Part shown: in pieces, positions 1 through 11,651 of the stretch
Numbering within the stretch: the stretch's first letter is position 1
Layout of the letters: the number at the start of each line of letters is the position of its first letter
NCBI GenBank assembly: GCA_035772405.1
Contig: JAYKKM010000082.1
Span: 372,001-436,000 of the forward strand
Length of the DNA stretch: 64,000 nucleotides
Source of the DNA: Chrysogorgia sp. JL179-B06
Lineage: Eukaryota > Cnidaria > Anthozoa > Scleralcyonacea > Chrysogorgiidae
Direction of reading: 5' to 3'
Position numbers and translations under genes: made by a program
Notes under the pieces: generated by a model
What the model was told of the DNA's origin: nothing
Databases searched by the model: none
The model's input: only the letters and a program-made list of their open reading frames with translations

Positions 1-1795
1 AAAAATCGGAAACAACGACGCCAAGGAATACAAGAGTTTGGCGACTTTCTGCAGCAAGTCAAAAAAGCAAGTCAGTACATTCCCAACTTGAAGATATTCG
101 AATTTCCATCCAAACAAGTGTCTTGTTGAGAAACTTCCACTATGGTTCAGAAACAAGTGGTTCGGTAAAGTACAAAAGTTGCATCAACAAAAGGGTCACA
201 ACGCCTTTCCATCATTCTCTGATTTCCTAAATGAAGTCACCTTTCATGCCGAACACACGAAGATCCCACAGATAAAGAGTTTTCAAACAACCTAACCGGC
301 CGTCTAAAATACAAAATAAGAAGCACTTGTTGGTATCGAGGGCTTTGGCATCGAATATGACTGGTGTTGACAACACTTGGATTCCTGAAGGTGAATAATT
401 GGATGGTAAGCCAAATGAGAAAGAGGATAATGAAGACGATCACTTCTGCCCATATCACAAGACAAAATCACACTCTGTATAACTGCAAGAGTTTCAATGA
501 ACTGTTCTTCGAAGCGAGAAAAGATTTCTTGTTGAAGAACAGAGTTTTAATTGCGCCAAATCAAATAAACACATTGCCAGAAAGTGTGAAATTTTACTTT
601 GTGAAAAGAAACACCTTACTATTCTTAACGATCCCACAAAATATGATGACGCAGTAGAGGGATCATTATCCTCATGTACCCAAGTCTGCGACGAGACAGG
701 GATGGTTTGTTCCTGCTCCAGAATTGTACCAGTGAAGGTATTCCACCGATCGGATTCATCACGCGAGACACTAACCTATGCAGTCTTAGACAATCAATCT
801 ATGGACGTGTTTGTGTCGGATGCCCTTCTCAACCAACTAGGTGTTTGGACATGCAGTGAATCTGCAGATAAACACAATTGTTGGCACCAACACGATAAGA
901 ACGAAGAAAGTATCTGGGGCACTGCATTAAAGATATCGGCCGCGAACATCCACCAATTAAAGGAGCACCCGCCTATGCCCAAGAGCATATTCCTGCTACA
1001 CAATACGACATCGCTACGCCGGACATCGCCAAGCAATGGGATCATTTGAAAGAGATAGCAGACGAGATCCATCACCAACCCAACATCGAGATTGGTATGA
1101 TCATCGGAAGAAATGTCCCGACAGCGTTTCAGCCACTGAGCGTTATTTACGGAAATGTCGACGAACCATGGGCTGAAGAGCATAAATTCGTATGGACTAT
1201 CATAGGACGTGTTTGTCTGGATGGAAATACTCCAAAACAAAGTCAGCACAAAGCATCAGTTAATAGAGTCATCGTTCAAAGGGAACAACTCCTGGATCAT
1301 AGCAATGTTCAACCGATACAGCCAGTAAACACAACACAGAATTGCTGTTCTTCCGTAACCTTCATTGCCGGCAACGCCAAAAAGAAAGATGTTACAACCC
1401 CCCTGAACAAGTTCGCGAAATGATGGAACTCGACTATAATGAACTGCACTACAGTCGAAACGTCCGTGGTACCGAGCAGGTGTAGTTGTTGGAAGACAAA
1501 CACTTTCATGATATTCTTAGTACTCAGATACATAAAAATGAAGATGGGAACTGGGAAGCACCGCTTCCACTCAAGACGGACCAAATCCATCTTCCAAACA
1601 ACAAAGAGCATTGAAAGAAGAAACAAGCACTTACTCCAAGGGCCAGACTTGATGAACAGTCTAATTGGTGTGTTAACAAGATTTCGTAAAGAAGAGTCGC
1701 AATTACATGTGACAGAGCAAATGTTCCACAGTTTCTATGTCAATCCTGAGCATCGAGATTTTCTTTGTTTCTTGTGGGGGATAACGACCTAGATG
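1..1795 (+). pseudogene. Decayed BEL/Pao retrotransposon fragment (gag, protease, RT start)
   Basis: Scattered frames on the plus strand read as a BEL/Pao polyprotein in order. About 85-270 resembles the gag C-terminal part (WFGKVQKL, FPSFSDFL). About 450-660 is a Cys/His zinc-knuckle segment (CPYH, LYNCKSF). About 690-1240 is a DUF1758-type aspartic protease region (TLTYAVLDNQS, then IEIGMIIGRN and FVWTIIGRVC). About 1420-1620 resembles the linker before the reverse transcriptase. The frame changes repeatedly and no LTRs are visible, and the left end runs off the window. The assignment rests on the order of family motifs and the characteristic IGRN...IIG pattern. This is an old, inactive copy unrelated in position to the young BEL/Pao element at 7-18 kb. 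Confidence 0.72.
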
Positions 1796-2397
1796 GTCCA
1801 ATAGTGGAATGTCGAATGAATGTACATCTATTTTGAGAATTTTGTGTAGTTGCTTAATTCTTATTCGTATTTGAAGCTGTTTTGCACTTGCTGACTTTCA
1901 ATAGAGGTGAGTTCTATTTGCACTTTTCCGTAGTTTACTAGTCATGTCCAAATGTGATTATAATATTTTCCAAGAAAATGCTTTAAAGTTTGTAAAAATC
2001 ATAAAGCACCCCATAACACCACAGCAATTTACACTCAAAATCGTATCTGAACATAGACTATTTTGTTGTAAATAGATGAGACTCACAAGAGCATTTAATG
2101 GCGGAAGCCATTCAATGAATATGAGACATGCATGTAGTAACAAATTGTGTGTATATTTCACCTTTTCTATTTATATCCTGCCTTGTTTTTGAGATATTGA
2201 TATTGGTAAGTTGTAGTTTTTGCTATACAAACAACTGGTAAGTTGGTAGCAAAATCCCTGTCTCTTGAGCTCCTAATTATCAGAGGAAGCTTTAGTGAAA
2301 ATCTTGGATATCCAAATTTCTTCATAAACTAAATACATGTATACACTACTTCGTTTTTCATTTTACATGTAGATGAGCAAAGATAAATGATGTCGTG
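1796..2397. other. Non-coding AT-rich stretch
   Basis: No supported gene or repeat. It lies between the BEL/Pao relic and the first recognised exon of the transposase-like gene, so it may hold that gene's 5' region. No promoter element can be assigned with confidence. Confidence 0.4.
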
Positions 2398-2714
2398 ATG
2401 GCTGAGAAATGTTCAGTCAAGAGGACACATATTTCAACTGGAGATACCCCTGACAAATCTGTAAACAAACAAGTAAATACACAGAACTTTGCCAGTAGGT
2501 CCAGGAGATCTTTGTTTGCTCCAGAAGAAAAATCTTTACCCAAAAGTGTTAAGTTGTTGGAGTTGTAAATAATTGGAAGGGGTTGTTCAATATGTTGCAT
2601 TGTACAAACCCAACCATGAAAATGATAAGTGGCCACCAGCAATTAAAAATGAAGATTTTTGGGAAAGATGTGCTGCTGCTGTGCATGAGTATTCTGGCCA
2701 ACCGACTAGGACAG
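2398..2714 (+). pseudogene. N-terminal exon of large transposase-like gene (copy 1)
   Basis: From an ATG at 2398, one frame runs through a basic Ser-rich leader (SRSRRSLFAPEEKSLPK). After a break near 2560 a second frame carries VVQYVALYKPN, KWPPAIKNEDFWERC and GQPTRTG, ending at a GT donor (2715). The spacing of Trp and aromatic residues (VQYVALY...WP...FW) suggests a SANT/Myb-like helix set. The same pattern is found at 63715-63919 (LVQYIALYHE, VWPTHKKTDFW), so both are the same exon of one gene family. A stop and frameshift just before the motif mark this copy as broken. It is probably the 5' end of the gene continuing at 18524, with the DIRS-like and BEL/Pao elements later inserted into the intervening intron. 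That link is inferred from order, strand and family architecture. Confidence 0.55.
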
Positions 2715-3480
2715 GTTAGCTTATTTTTTGTGGTCCTATTATTCAATTTGTTTGACCATTTCACCTCCGACTCCCATTGCTGAGTAAAATTGTCTGGCAT
2801 TAGACAGAGTAAAATCATAAAGTATGACAAATGGTGTGTTCAGCAGTGAGAGGGTTAATAATTTAGTGTAATCATTAATTGGTTGAGGGTGGATACATAG
2901 CTTATTATTGCAGTATAGCTATTAGCTATATAATATCATGGCTACCTCGAAATCCTTTGTTTCACGAGGGACGATTAATCTCTAAATAACCTGATCAATC
3001 ACCTGCATAAAATATTAGGTACGATTAGTAACTAATCTTACCTAATGTTTATGCATTAAGTACGATTAGTAACTAATCATACCCAATGTTTATGCAAAAG
3101 ACCGGTTTTATTTTACTCAAATTGCACTGCGAAACACGCTACTCATCCAGCTTATATATTATACTCCAATTTATATTAACTAGATAAATTGGGATTAATG
3201 AGAAGCTGTTTCATGCCACAGCTGCACGTCCTAATTACATTTCCTGCTCTATGTTCGCATCGCTCAACAGTTCACTAAAAACACACGCCCTAGTTATCTA
3301 ACAAGATCTAATCAACTGGGCATTCCAAACCAAGTGCAAAAAGGCATGCCAAACCAAGCGTGAAAAGGCATGCCAAAAACAGGCTAGCTCATTCTGATTT
3401 TGACTGCCTTCATCAAAGCATCACTCGAATTTTATAATTCTGATCTACCTATCCTCGAAAGTATGCCTCATACTCTGAAT
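2715..3480. other. Intron-like sequence with short tandem repeat
   Basis: No coding signal. It contains a two-unit tandem repeat of about 41 bp at 3014-3096 with a palindromic core (GATTAGTAACTAATC). It also contains two close copies of AAAGGCATGCCAAA near 3340-3377, just before the DIRS-like element. Confidence 0.5.
3014..3096. repeat. Two-copy tandem repeat with palindromic core
   Basis: Two units of about 41 bp, each containing TACGATTAGTAACTAATC followed by TTTATGCA, differ at a few bases. The inner GATTAGTAACTAATC is a near-perfect inverted repeat. Confidence 0.8.
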
Positions 3481-4049
3481 TCCAACATGCCAAGCTTCAG
3501 CTTCACGTAGCTCTACCTCAGATGCTCACTTGGACCGCCTGACGACCGAAGTTTTACGCCTTCGCCTCGATCAAATGAAATTGGCCTCAACTGGCACAAG
3601 GAGTACACTACTCGCTCATCTAAAAGGAGCCTTGCGGGAAAAATCCGGTCCCTCCACCACTCCTAACGAAGACCCTCCTTCCTACCGTGGAAAATGAAGA
3701 AACCCAGGATCCACCCATCGAAAATGAATAAACCCACGATGACCCCGCCGAAACCGACTATTTTACATCCGAACCCTTCACCCCCGATCAGCTGAACATG
3801 CTAAAGTGCCTCATCACCTCGTCGATTCAAGACGCTCTTCCCTCGTTATCCAACTCCAGGACACACCTCGTTTCCCGGACACCAGAAAATCACATCTCTC
3901 CACCTTGCCAACCCACTTTGCTTCCAAAGTCATCAATTCCATACAAAATTGTGAGTACATCGATCTTAATTGTCTACTCCCAGAAAATGTCAATGGCCAT
4001 GATGACCACCGTCGTATATCTTTTGAGTCTGTCGACCACGACAAAAGAA

Positions 4050-4730
4050 CTAAAGAATCGGACAATTCCAAGTGGTCACGTTGCTGAATATCTCCTTGCT
4101 CAAAGCCTGGTAACCCCTATAAACATTGACTGTCTCGAAAAGGAACTTTTAAATCATCCAAATTTTTTCTTGCATGGCTTTCGTAACGGTTTTCTCGTTG
4201 GTTTTGAGGGTCCTCGCATTTCTCGTTTTTTTAAAAATCTTAAGTCTGCTTCCGACCACCCTGATATTGTTAGTAAAAAAATTTTAAAAGAAGTATCTCT
4301 AAACTTTTCAAGTTTATCCAATTGGCGTTGTTCCCAAAAAACATCCACAGATTGGCGCATAATTTTCGATTTATCGCATCCAAAATCGGCTAAATAAATA
4401 ATAATATTGAAATAGCGTTAACTATTCCTAAAGATGATTATTCTCTTAAATACGACGCTGTCAATATGCTAATCAAACTTGGCAACGGTTCGTTTATGGC
4501 TAAGACTGATATCTGTTCGGCCTTTCGTAACGTCCCTGTTCATCCAAATGACTGGGAACTACTAGGCATGCATTGGCAGGGCCTATATTTGTTCGATAAA
4601 GTTTTACCTTTCGGTCTTCGAAGTGCGCCACATATTTTCAATCAACTTTCGGACGCCATAGAATCGCAAAAACCAATTATGGTGTTAGTCACATTTTACA
4701 CATTCTCGATGATTTTTTCGTAGTTGAACC
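4050..4730 (+). pseudogene. DIRS-like reverse transcriptase fragment
   Basis: The N-terminal part (AEYLLAQSLVTP, NHPNFFLHGF) is followed by the core: AKTDICSAFRNVPVHP (first catalytic Asp in TDI), VLPFGLRSAPHIFNQL, then after a frame change HILDDFFVVEP near 4690-4725, the DIRS/Ngaro form of the YxDD box. Further frame breaks follow. Downstream, TLRELQSLIGTLQFACR at about 4955-5005 is the typical DIRS thumb/connection motif. Reverse transcription in such elements makes a circular DNA that the recombinase inserts. This copy cannot make an intact protein. Confidence 0.75.
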
Positions 4731-5159
4731 ACCACCTAAGTCAAACTGCACGACGTCCCTTTGTAAGTTACTCACCCTCTTAACCAACCTGAATGTTCCG
4801 ATAGCCAACAAAAAACCTATCCAGCATCAACAGAACTTGAATTTCTCGGTATACTTCTCGACTCTTCTAATATGATTGCCAGCCTTCCCTCGGACAAGTT
4901 TCAATGAGCAAAGCAAGACCTTACTGTTTGGTTTTCAAAGAAATTGTGTACTCTACGCGAACTTCAATCGTTGATAGGGACCCTTCAATTTGCATGTCGT
5001 GTGGTCATTCCTGGCAGAGCCTTCCTTCAACGTATGATCAATCTTACCAGGGGGGTTTCTGAACCCCACACCACCATATAAAACTTAACACGTCCTCGTA
5101 GCTATGTTATTTTTTGGGAGCACTGGAATGGGTCTAACATTTTTCTTGAGTCCTTAATT

Positions 5160-5500
5160 ACCAGCTCGCCCGACCTTGGTTCTATACCGATGCATCCGGC
5201 TCAGGCTATGGTGCTTTCTTCCATAAACTCTGGTTCCAGGGCAAATGGTCAGCGCAAAATTCCCATAAAGAACAAGCTAGTATCGCATGGAAAGAACTTT
5301 CCTCGTCTATCTTTGGGGCATTTGTGGTCAGCAAAACGCATTCTACTTCGGTGCGACAACGAATCCGTCACCCATATCCTTAATTCGAAATCATCAAAAG
5401 TTTCAAAAATAATGGACACTCATCCACAACTTCACCCTAAATTCTAAACATGTCCCTGGTCTCAACAACTCAATCGCCGACGCTCTCTCTCGTTTTCAGA
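5160..5500 (+). pseudogene. DIRS-like RNase H fragment
   Basis: Across two frames the plus strand reads YTDASGSGYGAFF, WSAQNSHKEQASIAWKEL and LRCDNESVTHILN. These match the D..E..D pattern of RNase H in DIRS elements (Asp in YTDAS, Glu near IAWKEL, Asp in CDNES). A frame break lies between the first and last motif. Confidence 0.65.
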
Positions 5501-5679
5501 TGTCTCGCTTTCGCCAGCTGGTCCCACTGCCTCGATCAAAGCCTAACCACTAAAGTTAACTCTTTGCTTGGTCAATCTATTGCGTCTTCGACCTGAACAA
5601 CTTATTCTGCTTTGCCCACCGCCTAGCGACACCCGATAAGCCACTTCCACCTCCAACCGAGGAAACTCTGGTCTACTTC

Positions 5680-6412
5680 GTGGCTACTCTCCAAGGACTC
5701 GTACAATACCAGACTATAAAACTCTACCTCGCTGCTGTCAATAATTTCTATGCTGAACATAACCACCATGTTTCTACAACCAACATGCTTCAACTACGCT
5801 GTATCTTAAAAGGCATAAAACGAACATCCGGTACCAAACAGCGCGTACGTCGTCCAATGACTATTTCCATTCTGTCTCAAATTTCCGCTCTTCTACGACC
5901 ATCATTCTCCGATGATCTCGACTCAGTTATGCTTTGGGTAGCCTTTACGTTGGCCTTCTTCGGTTTTCTTTGCGTGAGTGAATTCACCCTCCACAACCTA
6001 CAAGCTGAAAAACCATTTCTTGCCATCAAGGACACCAATTTTGTACCAAACATTGCTAACCCTACTTCTGTCTTGTTGACAATAAAACAATCGAAAACTG
6101 ATCCGTTTCGCCAATGGTCTACCCTGACCATTTCTAAAAGTCACTCAACAATTCGTCGTCGCATTACGTGAATACCTACTTCAGCGGAATCCAACCAACC
6201 TCGACGAACCTTTTTATTCGCAAGAACGGCGAACCGCTTACTCGGACAGTTGTAAACTCGAACTTACGGGAACTACTTAGTCATTTAGGTTACGTAGATA
6301 AAGAGTATGCTCCGCATAGTTTTAGAATTGGAGCTGCGACAACTGCCGCCGCCGCTAATTTACCACCTTGGTTAATTAAAACCCTAGGTCGATGGCGTTC
6401 CGATTGTTAATA
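5680..6412 (+). pseudogene. Tyrosine recombinase of DIRS-like element, catalytic residues lost
   Basis: Two reading frames (5680-6171, 6168-6410) make a phage-integrase-like recombinase: an N-terminal helical domain (LYLAAVNNFYAEHN), the first catalytic box, and C-terminal PHSFRIGAATTAAA followed by IKTLGRWRSDC. In the family the first box reads LRxSE; here it is FLCVSEF, so the catalytic Arg appears replaced by Cys. The H-x-x-R box (HSFR) is kept. The reading frame stops right after RWRSDC, where the nucleophilic Tyr should follow. A frameshift also splits the protein near 6170. The copy is therefore dead by at least three lesions. Confidence 0.72.
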
Positions 6413-6594
6413 AATTTACATAAAGACGCCTCGCTCTATTCCCCCAAAACTGGCTTCAGTATTAAGCCCATAGCGAACTTATATATTAACAGCAATTACA
6501 ATTATTTAGGCTTCACGTGGGGGATCTCCTGTTCGATTCGATCAGTGGCGGAAAGTGGTGTCCCCTCGGCCACACTTCGCCCATGGTGAAGCAC

Positions 6595-6790
6595 ACACTC
6601 TGGCAAAGGAGAGCAAGGTCCATAACGGTGAGGGCCCTTACCTTCACCCTGACCTTCGCTTCTCTCAGTAACTTCACCACGGGGAAGCCCGGCTGGGACA
6701 TGAGAGCAAGGTCCATAACAGTGAGGGCCCTTACTCTCACTCTGACTTTCGCTTCTCCAGCTTTTCTGAGGGCCCTTACCTCCAGAAAAC
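6595..6790. repeat. Short GC-rich tandem repeat (about 95 bp spacing)
   Basis: GAGAGCAAGGTCCATAAC followed by GTGAGGGCCCTTAC occurs near 6609-6641 and again near 6702-6734, each followed by TCACYCTGACYTTCGCTTCT. A third partial GAGGGCCCTTACCT lies at about 6769. It appears as an imperfect minisatellite between the DIRS-like element and the hairpin interrupted by the BEL/Pao insertion. Confidence 0.7.
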
Positions 6791-7002
6791 CGCACTTTTC
6801 CGCCACCCAAAATTTATCCACAAAGATTTGCGTGACTTATTAAATGCTAAACTACTTTAAAACATTTCAATAGAATAACTAACGAAGACATGAAGTGAAC
6901 CATTATATAATTCCCAATAGCCATTAATAGCAACTCACAAAGTTTTATTCCATTTGAAGTTGTTGAATCGGCTAAAAGCGTTCTTTTTTCTTGGTAGCCA
7001 TA

Positions 7003-7043
7003 ATAATATTATAAAGTGATAGCATGGCATTACAGTTGATTAG
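7003..7043. repeat. Left arm of hairpin element split by BEL/Pao insertion
   Basis: The 40 bp left of the BEL/Pao LTR (containing GATAGCATGGCATTACAGTTGATTAG) are the inverted complement of sequence at about 18150-18190 (CTAATCAACCTCAAAGCCATGCTATTAC). Removing the retrotransposon restores one hairpin-forming element. Its right part is at 18040-18190. Confidence 0.7.
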
Positions 7044-7464
7044 TGTTTCACTCCCTCGTAGTGGGTCGTTACTTATTTTAAGCAAACACGGTTTACTCTT
7101 CGTCAAATCCTCTTTTATTTCTGCACTAATATATATCACCAGTGGTTGTGATATAGTAGAATAGTCAACTGTGAAATATATACAAGTTTTACAGTAAATT
7201 ATCAATGAAACAAAGATAAGTAACTCAGAATGACTCTTGAATACTTACAAATTCGTTGGGGTTATTATGACGAAGTATTCGTAATAATCGTAGTCTTTAA
7301 GAAGTGTTTTATGTCGAGATTTCTTCACCTTTGATCAGCGTGTGATAAGCACAAGCAAAGCTCCTCGAGGTTTTCCGTCCTTCGTAACCTCGCTACTTAT
7401 TAACAATGTTTACCCTGTGGGGGTAGGGTGAGGTTTACTGTAGTAATTAGCGAAGTTCATAACA
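7044..7464 (-). repeat. BEL/Pao 3' LTR
   Basis: 421-bp direct repeat of 17616-18039. Read on the minus strand it starts TGTTATGAAC and ends GAGTGAAACA. The polypurine tract lies immediately to its right on the plus map. Confidence 0.95.
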
Positions 7465-7584
7465 CTCCCCTCCAGTGCGGAGATTAGCTACTGCTAATTG
7501 AGTAACGTGAATATTAACATTAAGTACTATAATAATATCAATCTTAACAACCAAATAGTTAAATGTCCCTTAATTGTTTCTTCT

Positions 7585-8505
7585 TTAATCTTTAAGTTGT
7601 AACTCTTGGTTGGTTGCAATCAAGCAGAGTTTGTGGATAGGTCTGTCATATTCTCCTGACTGGGTCTTGATTCGAACTTTCCTGACGAGCCCATCTTTGC
7701 CAGGATATGTAGCCACGACTAGAGCCATCTTCCACTTAGTGCGTCTGTGCTTTGGGTCTGTTTGTAGCACCAAGTCTCCAACTTGTATATTCTCCCTCAC
7801 TCGATACCATTTGTTCCTAGGTAGTAAATTGGGAGCAAAGTATTTCATCCAACAACTCCAGAAGTCGGCAATCTGCTTCTGGGTGCTCCTCAGAAGGTCT
7901 CGTGGATTGACCCTGTCTTCTGGTGTTGGTTGAGGTAGTTCGTTGTACTGTCCTAGGAGGATGTCGTTGGGCGTTATAGGAGGACTTTCCCAGATATTTT
8001 CAGAGCTAGGGTACAAAGGACGACCATTGATAATATAACTGACTTCAGTAAGGAAAGTTCTCCATTGTTCTTCAGTGAAGGCTTGGTCTTTGCAGGTAGC
8101 ACTGAGAGCTTGTCGAACCGACTTAATGAGCGATTCCACGACTCCATTTTGATGGCTCGCGGTTGGGACATTCCATTCCCACTTGAAGTCACAGTTGAAC
8201 TCTTGTGTTAGGGTGTCCTTTATCTGTTCAATGTTCCAACTCTTCTTTATTTCGTCGAAGTACTCTTGGGCTCCAACGAAATTGGTGCCGCAGTCCGACC
8301 AACAAGTACTTGGGTGACCCCTAAGGCTTGCGAAGCGTCTGAAGGCCATCAGGAAGGTGTCCGAACTTCTATCAGTGACTAGTTCTAGGTGGATTGCCCT
8401 GGTCGTCATACATGTAAAGATTATTATTTGAGCTTCTTTAAGGGTCTTGCGGTTCAGTCTTATATGCACCGGTCCAAACATATCAAGCGCTGTGTTAGTG
8501 AAGGT
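7585..8505 (-). pseudogene. BEL/Pao integrase catalytic core and C-terminus
   Basis: About 300 codons on the minus strand give the retroviral-type integrase core: first Asp in TALDMFGPV, second in CWSDCGTNFVGA, catalytic Glu in NGVVESLIKSVR. A C-terminal domain follows with RVRENIQVGDLVLQTD and RRTKWKMALV, the usual BEL/Pao DUF5641-type region. The frame is open to the stop at 7585, just before the 3' LTR. The natural N-terminal part is 4.4 kb away at 12957. The apparent start ATG near 8529 lies inside the inserted foldback and is not a real start. All three DDE residues are intact, so damage here is only by insertion. Confidence 0.92.
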
Positions 8506-8529
8506 GCACAGTAATTTTAGTAGAGCCAT

Positions 8530-8960
8530 TTTGGCCCCAAAAATGGGGCCAAAATTTTGACCCTGAGGTGGCCCCCATTAATAGGGCCGTTTTGGCCCCC
8601 TTGCACTAGGGCCAATTTTGGCCCTTATTTTGGGGCTGTTTTGGTCCTTTTTGTAGGGCTGTTTTGACCCAAGATGGCACCATTTTTATAGGGCTGTTTT
8701 GGCCCCCTTGCACTAGGGCCAATTTTGGCCCTTATTTTGGGGCTGTTTTGGTCCTTTTTCTAGGGCTGTTTTGACCCAAGATGGCACCATTTTTATAGGG
8801 TTGTTTTGGCCCCCTTGCACTAGGGCCAATTTTGGCCCTTATTTTGGGGCTGTTTTGGTCCCCTTGCACTAGGGCCAATTGTGGCTCTTATTTTGGGCTG
8901 TTTTGGCACCCATAAAATAGCATTATTTTGTACCCTTTTTGAATAGTTTTAGTCATCAGG
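8530..8960. repeat. Subterminal GGCC satellite, left
   Basis: Repeated units contain CCCTTGCACTAGGGCCAA, TTTTGGCCCTTATTTTGGGG and CTGTTTTGG, with longer units of about 105-120 bp repeated two to three times (compare 8600-8680, 8705-8790, 8810-8880). A degenerate counterpart in inverse orientation lies at 12430-12930. Confidence 0.85.
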
Positions 8961-10339
8961 ATCTGTTTTACAGGGCCGTCTTAAAAACTAAAAACAGTGA
9001 TAATTTATGCTGGAGGGCTGTCCTAATTGAGGGGCTGTCTTAGCAGGCTATGCTATGACCCACAAATGTATCATTAGAAAGCGTTTCGTTTACCTGAGCC
9101 TCCCCAAAAAAACTGATCCTTGTACAATAATTAGTAGAACAAGTAACAAATATATTGTATTTCAAATCACAACAACTGTATTACATAAAAACTAATTTAG
9201 AGGGAAAAAAGATGGCCTCCTACTACTTTACAGTCCTGAAAAAACAGGATTTTTCTTGCACAACATTTAACCTATTTTATATACAACTATACAAGTAATT
9301 CATATATTTATTACTGTATATACATGACAAAATTATCGCATTCTAATTGGTGGAGAGGAGTGCAATTATTTTGTTAATTGCACTGCAATTAATGAAAAGA
9401 GATAAGACACTGGGAACAAGTTTGAGAATAAAATTCAAAATGGTGGTTATATTATATACTGGAACATTTTCCAGTTTCCACTACTTGTCATACACAAATA
9501 TAACTCAAGTCACAAAACTTGGTGATTTTTAAGTCATGTCATGTATATAATAAACAAGTAAGTATATGATTTTGCTCGTGAAATTAAGAATTTACACTAT
9601 GCATGATATTTGAAAAGTATGCCAAATAGCATTGCCTATCGGCTCATGCAATTTTGGCACAATTTTCAAATATCTACTTGTAGAGTAAATCCTTAATTGC
9701 ACTTGCTATCATGATTACCTAAATTAATAATAACATAACTAATGCATCGTTATTTTTTAAAAAGATTCCAACTACTTTACAGTTGTAAGTACACCAATAA
9801 TGGTCTTGACTGAAACAGGACATTTTTCTGGCAAATTCCCATTAACACCATGTCCAGAAAACAGTAAATGTTTTTACCTATTTTGTGTTCCACATTATAA
9901 GGTTGATACACTGCCAGCAACATTTTTTGCTAGCAACAGGATTTGTTCTTTAACCACATTGTCCAATGACTGCTCATCCTGTAATTAAAAGCCATATATT
10001 CAGTTAGATATCAGTCTTATACAAGAAAAGGTAACAAACAGAACCTGGAAAGAAGCATTTATAGGTGCTAGTCATTTTAAAAATGCACAACATTGGTAGT
10101 GACATGAGGCCAAGTTGATCAAGTAGAAGTCATCTACCCAATTTGTCCCAGGAAATATTGATGAACTCGGCCTCAGTCTCTACCAATACTGTGTTTTGAA
10201 TAACTTGCCTCCTGTAATTAATCCCCTAGTAGTGATCTCCCTGAGAACTCCTAGGGATATTAAATTAGTGCCAGTACATATTGTTACAGTACCGGTAATA
10301 CTAGTGATTAAGAACTCAATGGGAACCTTGTCATTATGT

Positions 10340-10490
10340 ATCTTAGGTAGCAGTATACATATATAAAGTAAACGGTTTGAACCTAGGAGTATCATAAGAT
10401 GTGTGAAGTTGATCGTCCAGGTTGTTGTAGTCTTGAGAAAGACTGTTGTTGGTTACTGACGTTTCGACGGCCATCTTCATATTCACACAC
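10340..10490 (-). repeat. Penelope-like element 3' fragment with hammerhead-like core (tentative)
   Basis: Read on the minus strand this contains GAAGATGG...CGTCGAAACGTCAG followed by CAACAACAGTC and CTCAAGAC. The order CUGAnGA ... GAAAC ... GUC is the conserved core of hammerhead ribozymes, which Penelope-like retroelements are known to carry. Here the CUGA box is degenerate (TATGAAGA), so activity is unlikely. The family assignment rests on my memory of similar cnidarian repeats and on the motif order only. Confidence 0.35.
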
Positions 10491-10800
10491 ATATACAAAC
10501 ATACTGTATACTATATCCATGGTTGAATTAACAGAGTGCTATATGCATATAACACATTGGTTAGGTGCAATATGAAATCTCTCTCTAAATTACAGTGGGA
10601 AATTGCATATAATTTCCCCAAACTAATTAACCAAACACTGTGTAATAAATTGAACTGCACGACCGGCAAAATACACGAGCAACATATTCATGGTAGCCAA
10701 CTGGAACTATTTGGCATTTATTGCCAATGAATAGTGTATTGAAAGGAAAATTGTGAGTGTGAATATAAATTAATTTAATAAATAGAATAGATAAGTAAAT

Positions 10801-10900
10801 ATTTATTCAGGATAAAACACTTCAGAATTTACAATATTCTGTTGCAACTAATTATTCAGGATAAAACGCTTCAGAATTTACAATATTCTGTTGTCAATGT
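10801..10900. repeat. Tandem duplication of about 50 bp
   Basis: ATTATTCAGGATAAAAC followed by CTTCAGAATTTACAATATTC occurs twice in a row with one visible base difference, inside the 4.45-kb foldback element. Confidence 0.85.
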
Positions 10901-11651
10901 CTATCAATATTCGAAGTGGAAAATAATATGCTATAATTACTGATTACAGTATACAGTATTATTATTATAAATATAATATAAATTTTGATTATATAATAAT
11001 TTTTATAATATTAATATTAATAAATATAAATTTTGATGAGTTTGATTCCAGACAGAAGCCGAGAAGGTCTTATAGTTGCAGGGTTCCAGTCTTAATCCAA
11101 TTAATGGAGTGTAAATGCCAAATATTCTCAGTAAAATATCCATTCACTTGATTGGCATAGCACATCATATATGATATAAATAAATACTGAACTTGTTGGC
11201 AAGTTCCTGTCAAGGGCCTCCATAGTTTAGTCAGTTGGGGCACTGACCAGTTCATAATTTCTCAGGGTTGTGGCTTTGATTTCCAGCCAGAAGGCCTTGA
11301 AGTTGGATTTTTCACAACCCATCTTAGTTCAGTGTCAACACTTTCATAATCAAGTGCCAACCAGATACCATTTTTCTCTTCAAGATCATATAAACAGTAA
11401 TGGTGCACTTTCCTTCAGGGTTTTAACTGACTCATAAGATCTTTGTCAGCAAAAAAGCTGTTTTACTTATAAAGGTCTTATGAGCACCTGACGAAAGCGG
11501 ATCAATATAAATGTTTCATTCCGTTCTTCATTAAAATACCAACAGCGACTCACTCGACAAATATACAATGGCGCCCACTGGTGCATGAAATACAGACTTA
11601 AGTATTATTAAACACTAAGAGAGCATTAGATTATCGCCAAAGTCGTGAAAA

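Larger units (their letters stand above)
3480..6412 (+). mobile_element. DIRS/Ngaro-like tyrosine-recombinase retroelement, inactive
   Basis: Plus-strand pieces in order give a poorly conserved gag-like region (about 3480-3960), the start of a DIRS-type RT (4050-4400; LVTPINID, LLNHPNFF, GFEGPRIS), RT core (4466-4720), RNase H (about 5180-5460) and a tyrosine recombinase (5680-6410). This order, with a recombinase in place of an integrase, is diagnostic of DIRS-like elements. Several frameshifts separate the parts. I could not delimit the terminal repeats (Ngaro-type split direct repeats would be expected), so the ends given are the ends of coding similarity only. Confidence 0.75.

Noticed and set aside
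6502..6843. Overlapping 102-108 codon ORFs on both strands
   Set aside because: They span the GC-rich tandem repeat, are open in several frames because of its composition, and have no family motifs.
7560..7600. Envelope-like gene between the BEL integrase and its 3' LTR
   Set aside because: Only about 120 bp separate the integrase stop from the LTR and they contain no ORF.
8600..8960. CRISPR-like array
   Set aside because: Units are contiguous degenerate satellite repeats without unique equal-length spacers, in a eukaryotic transposon terminus.
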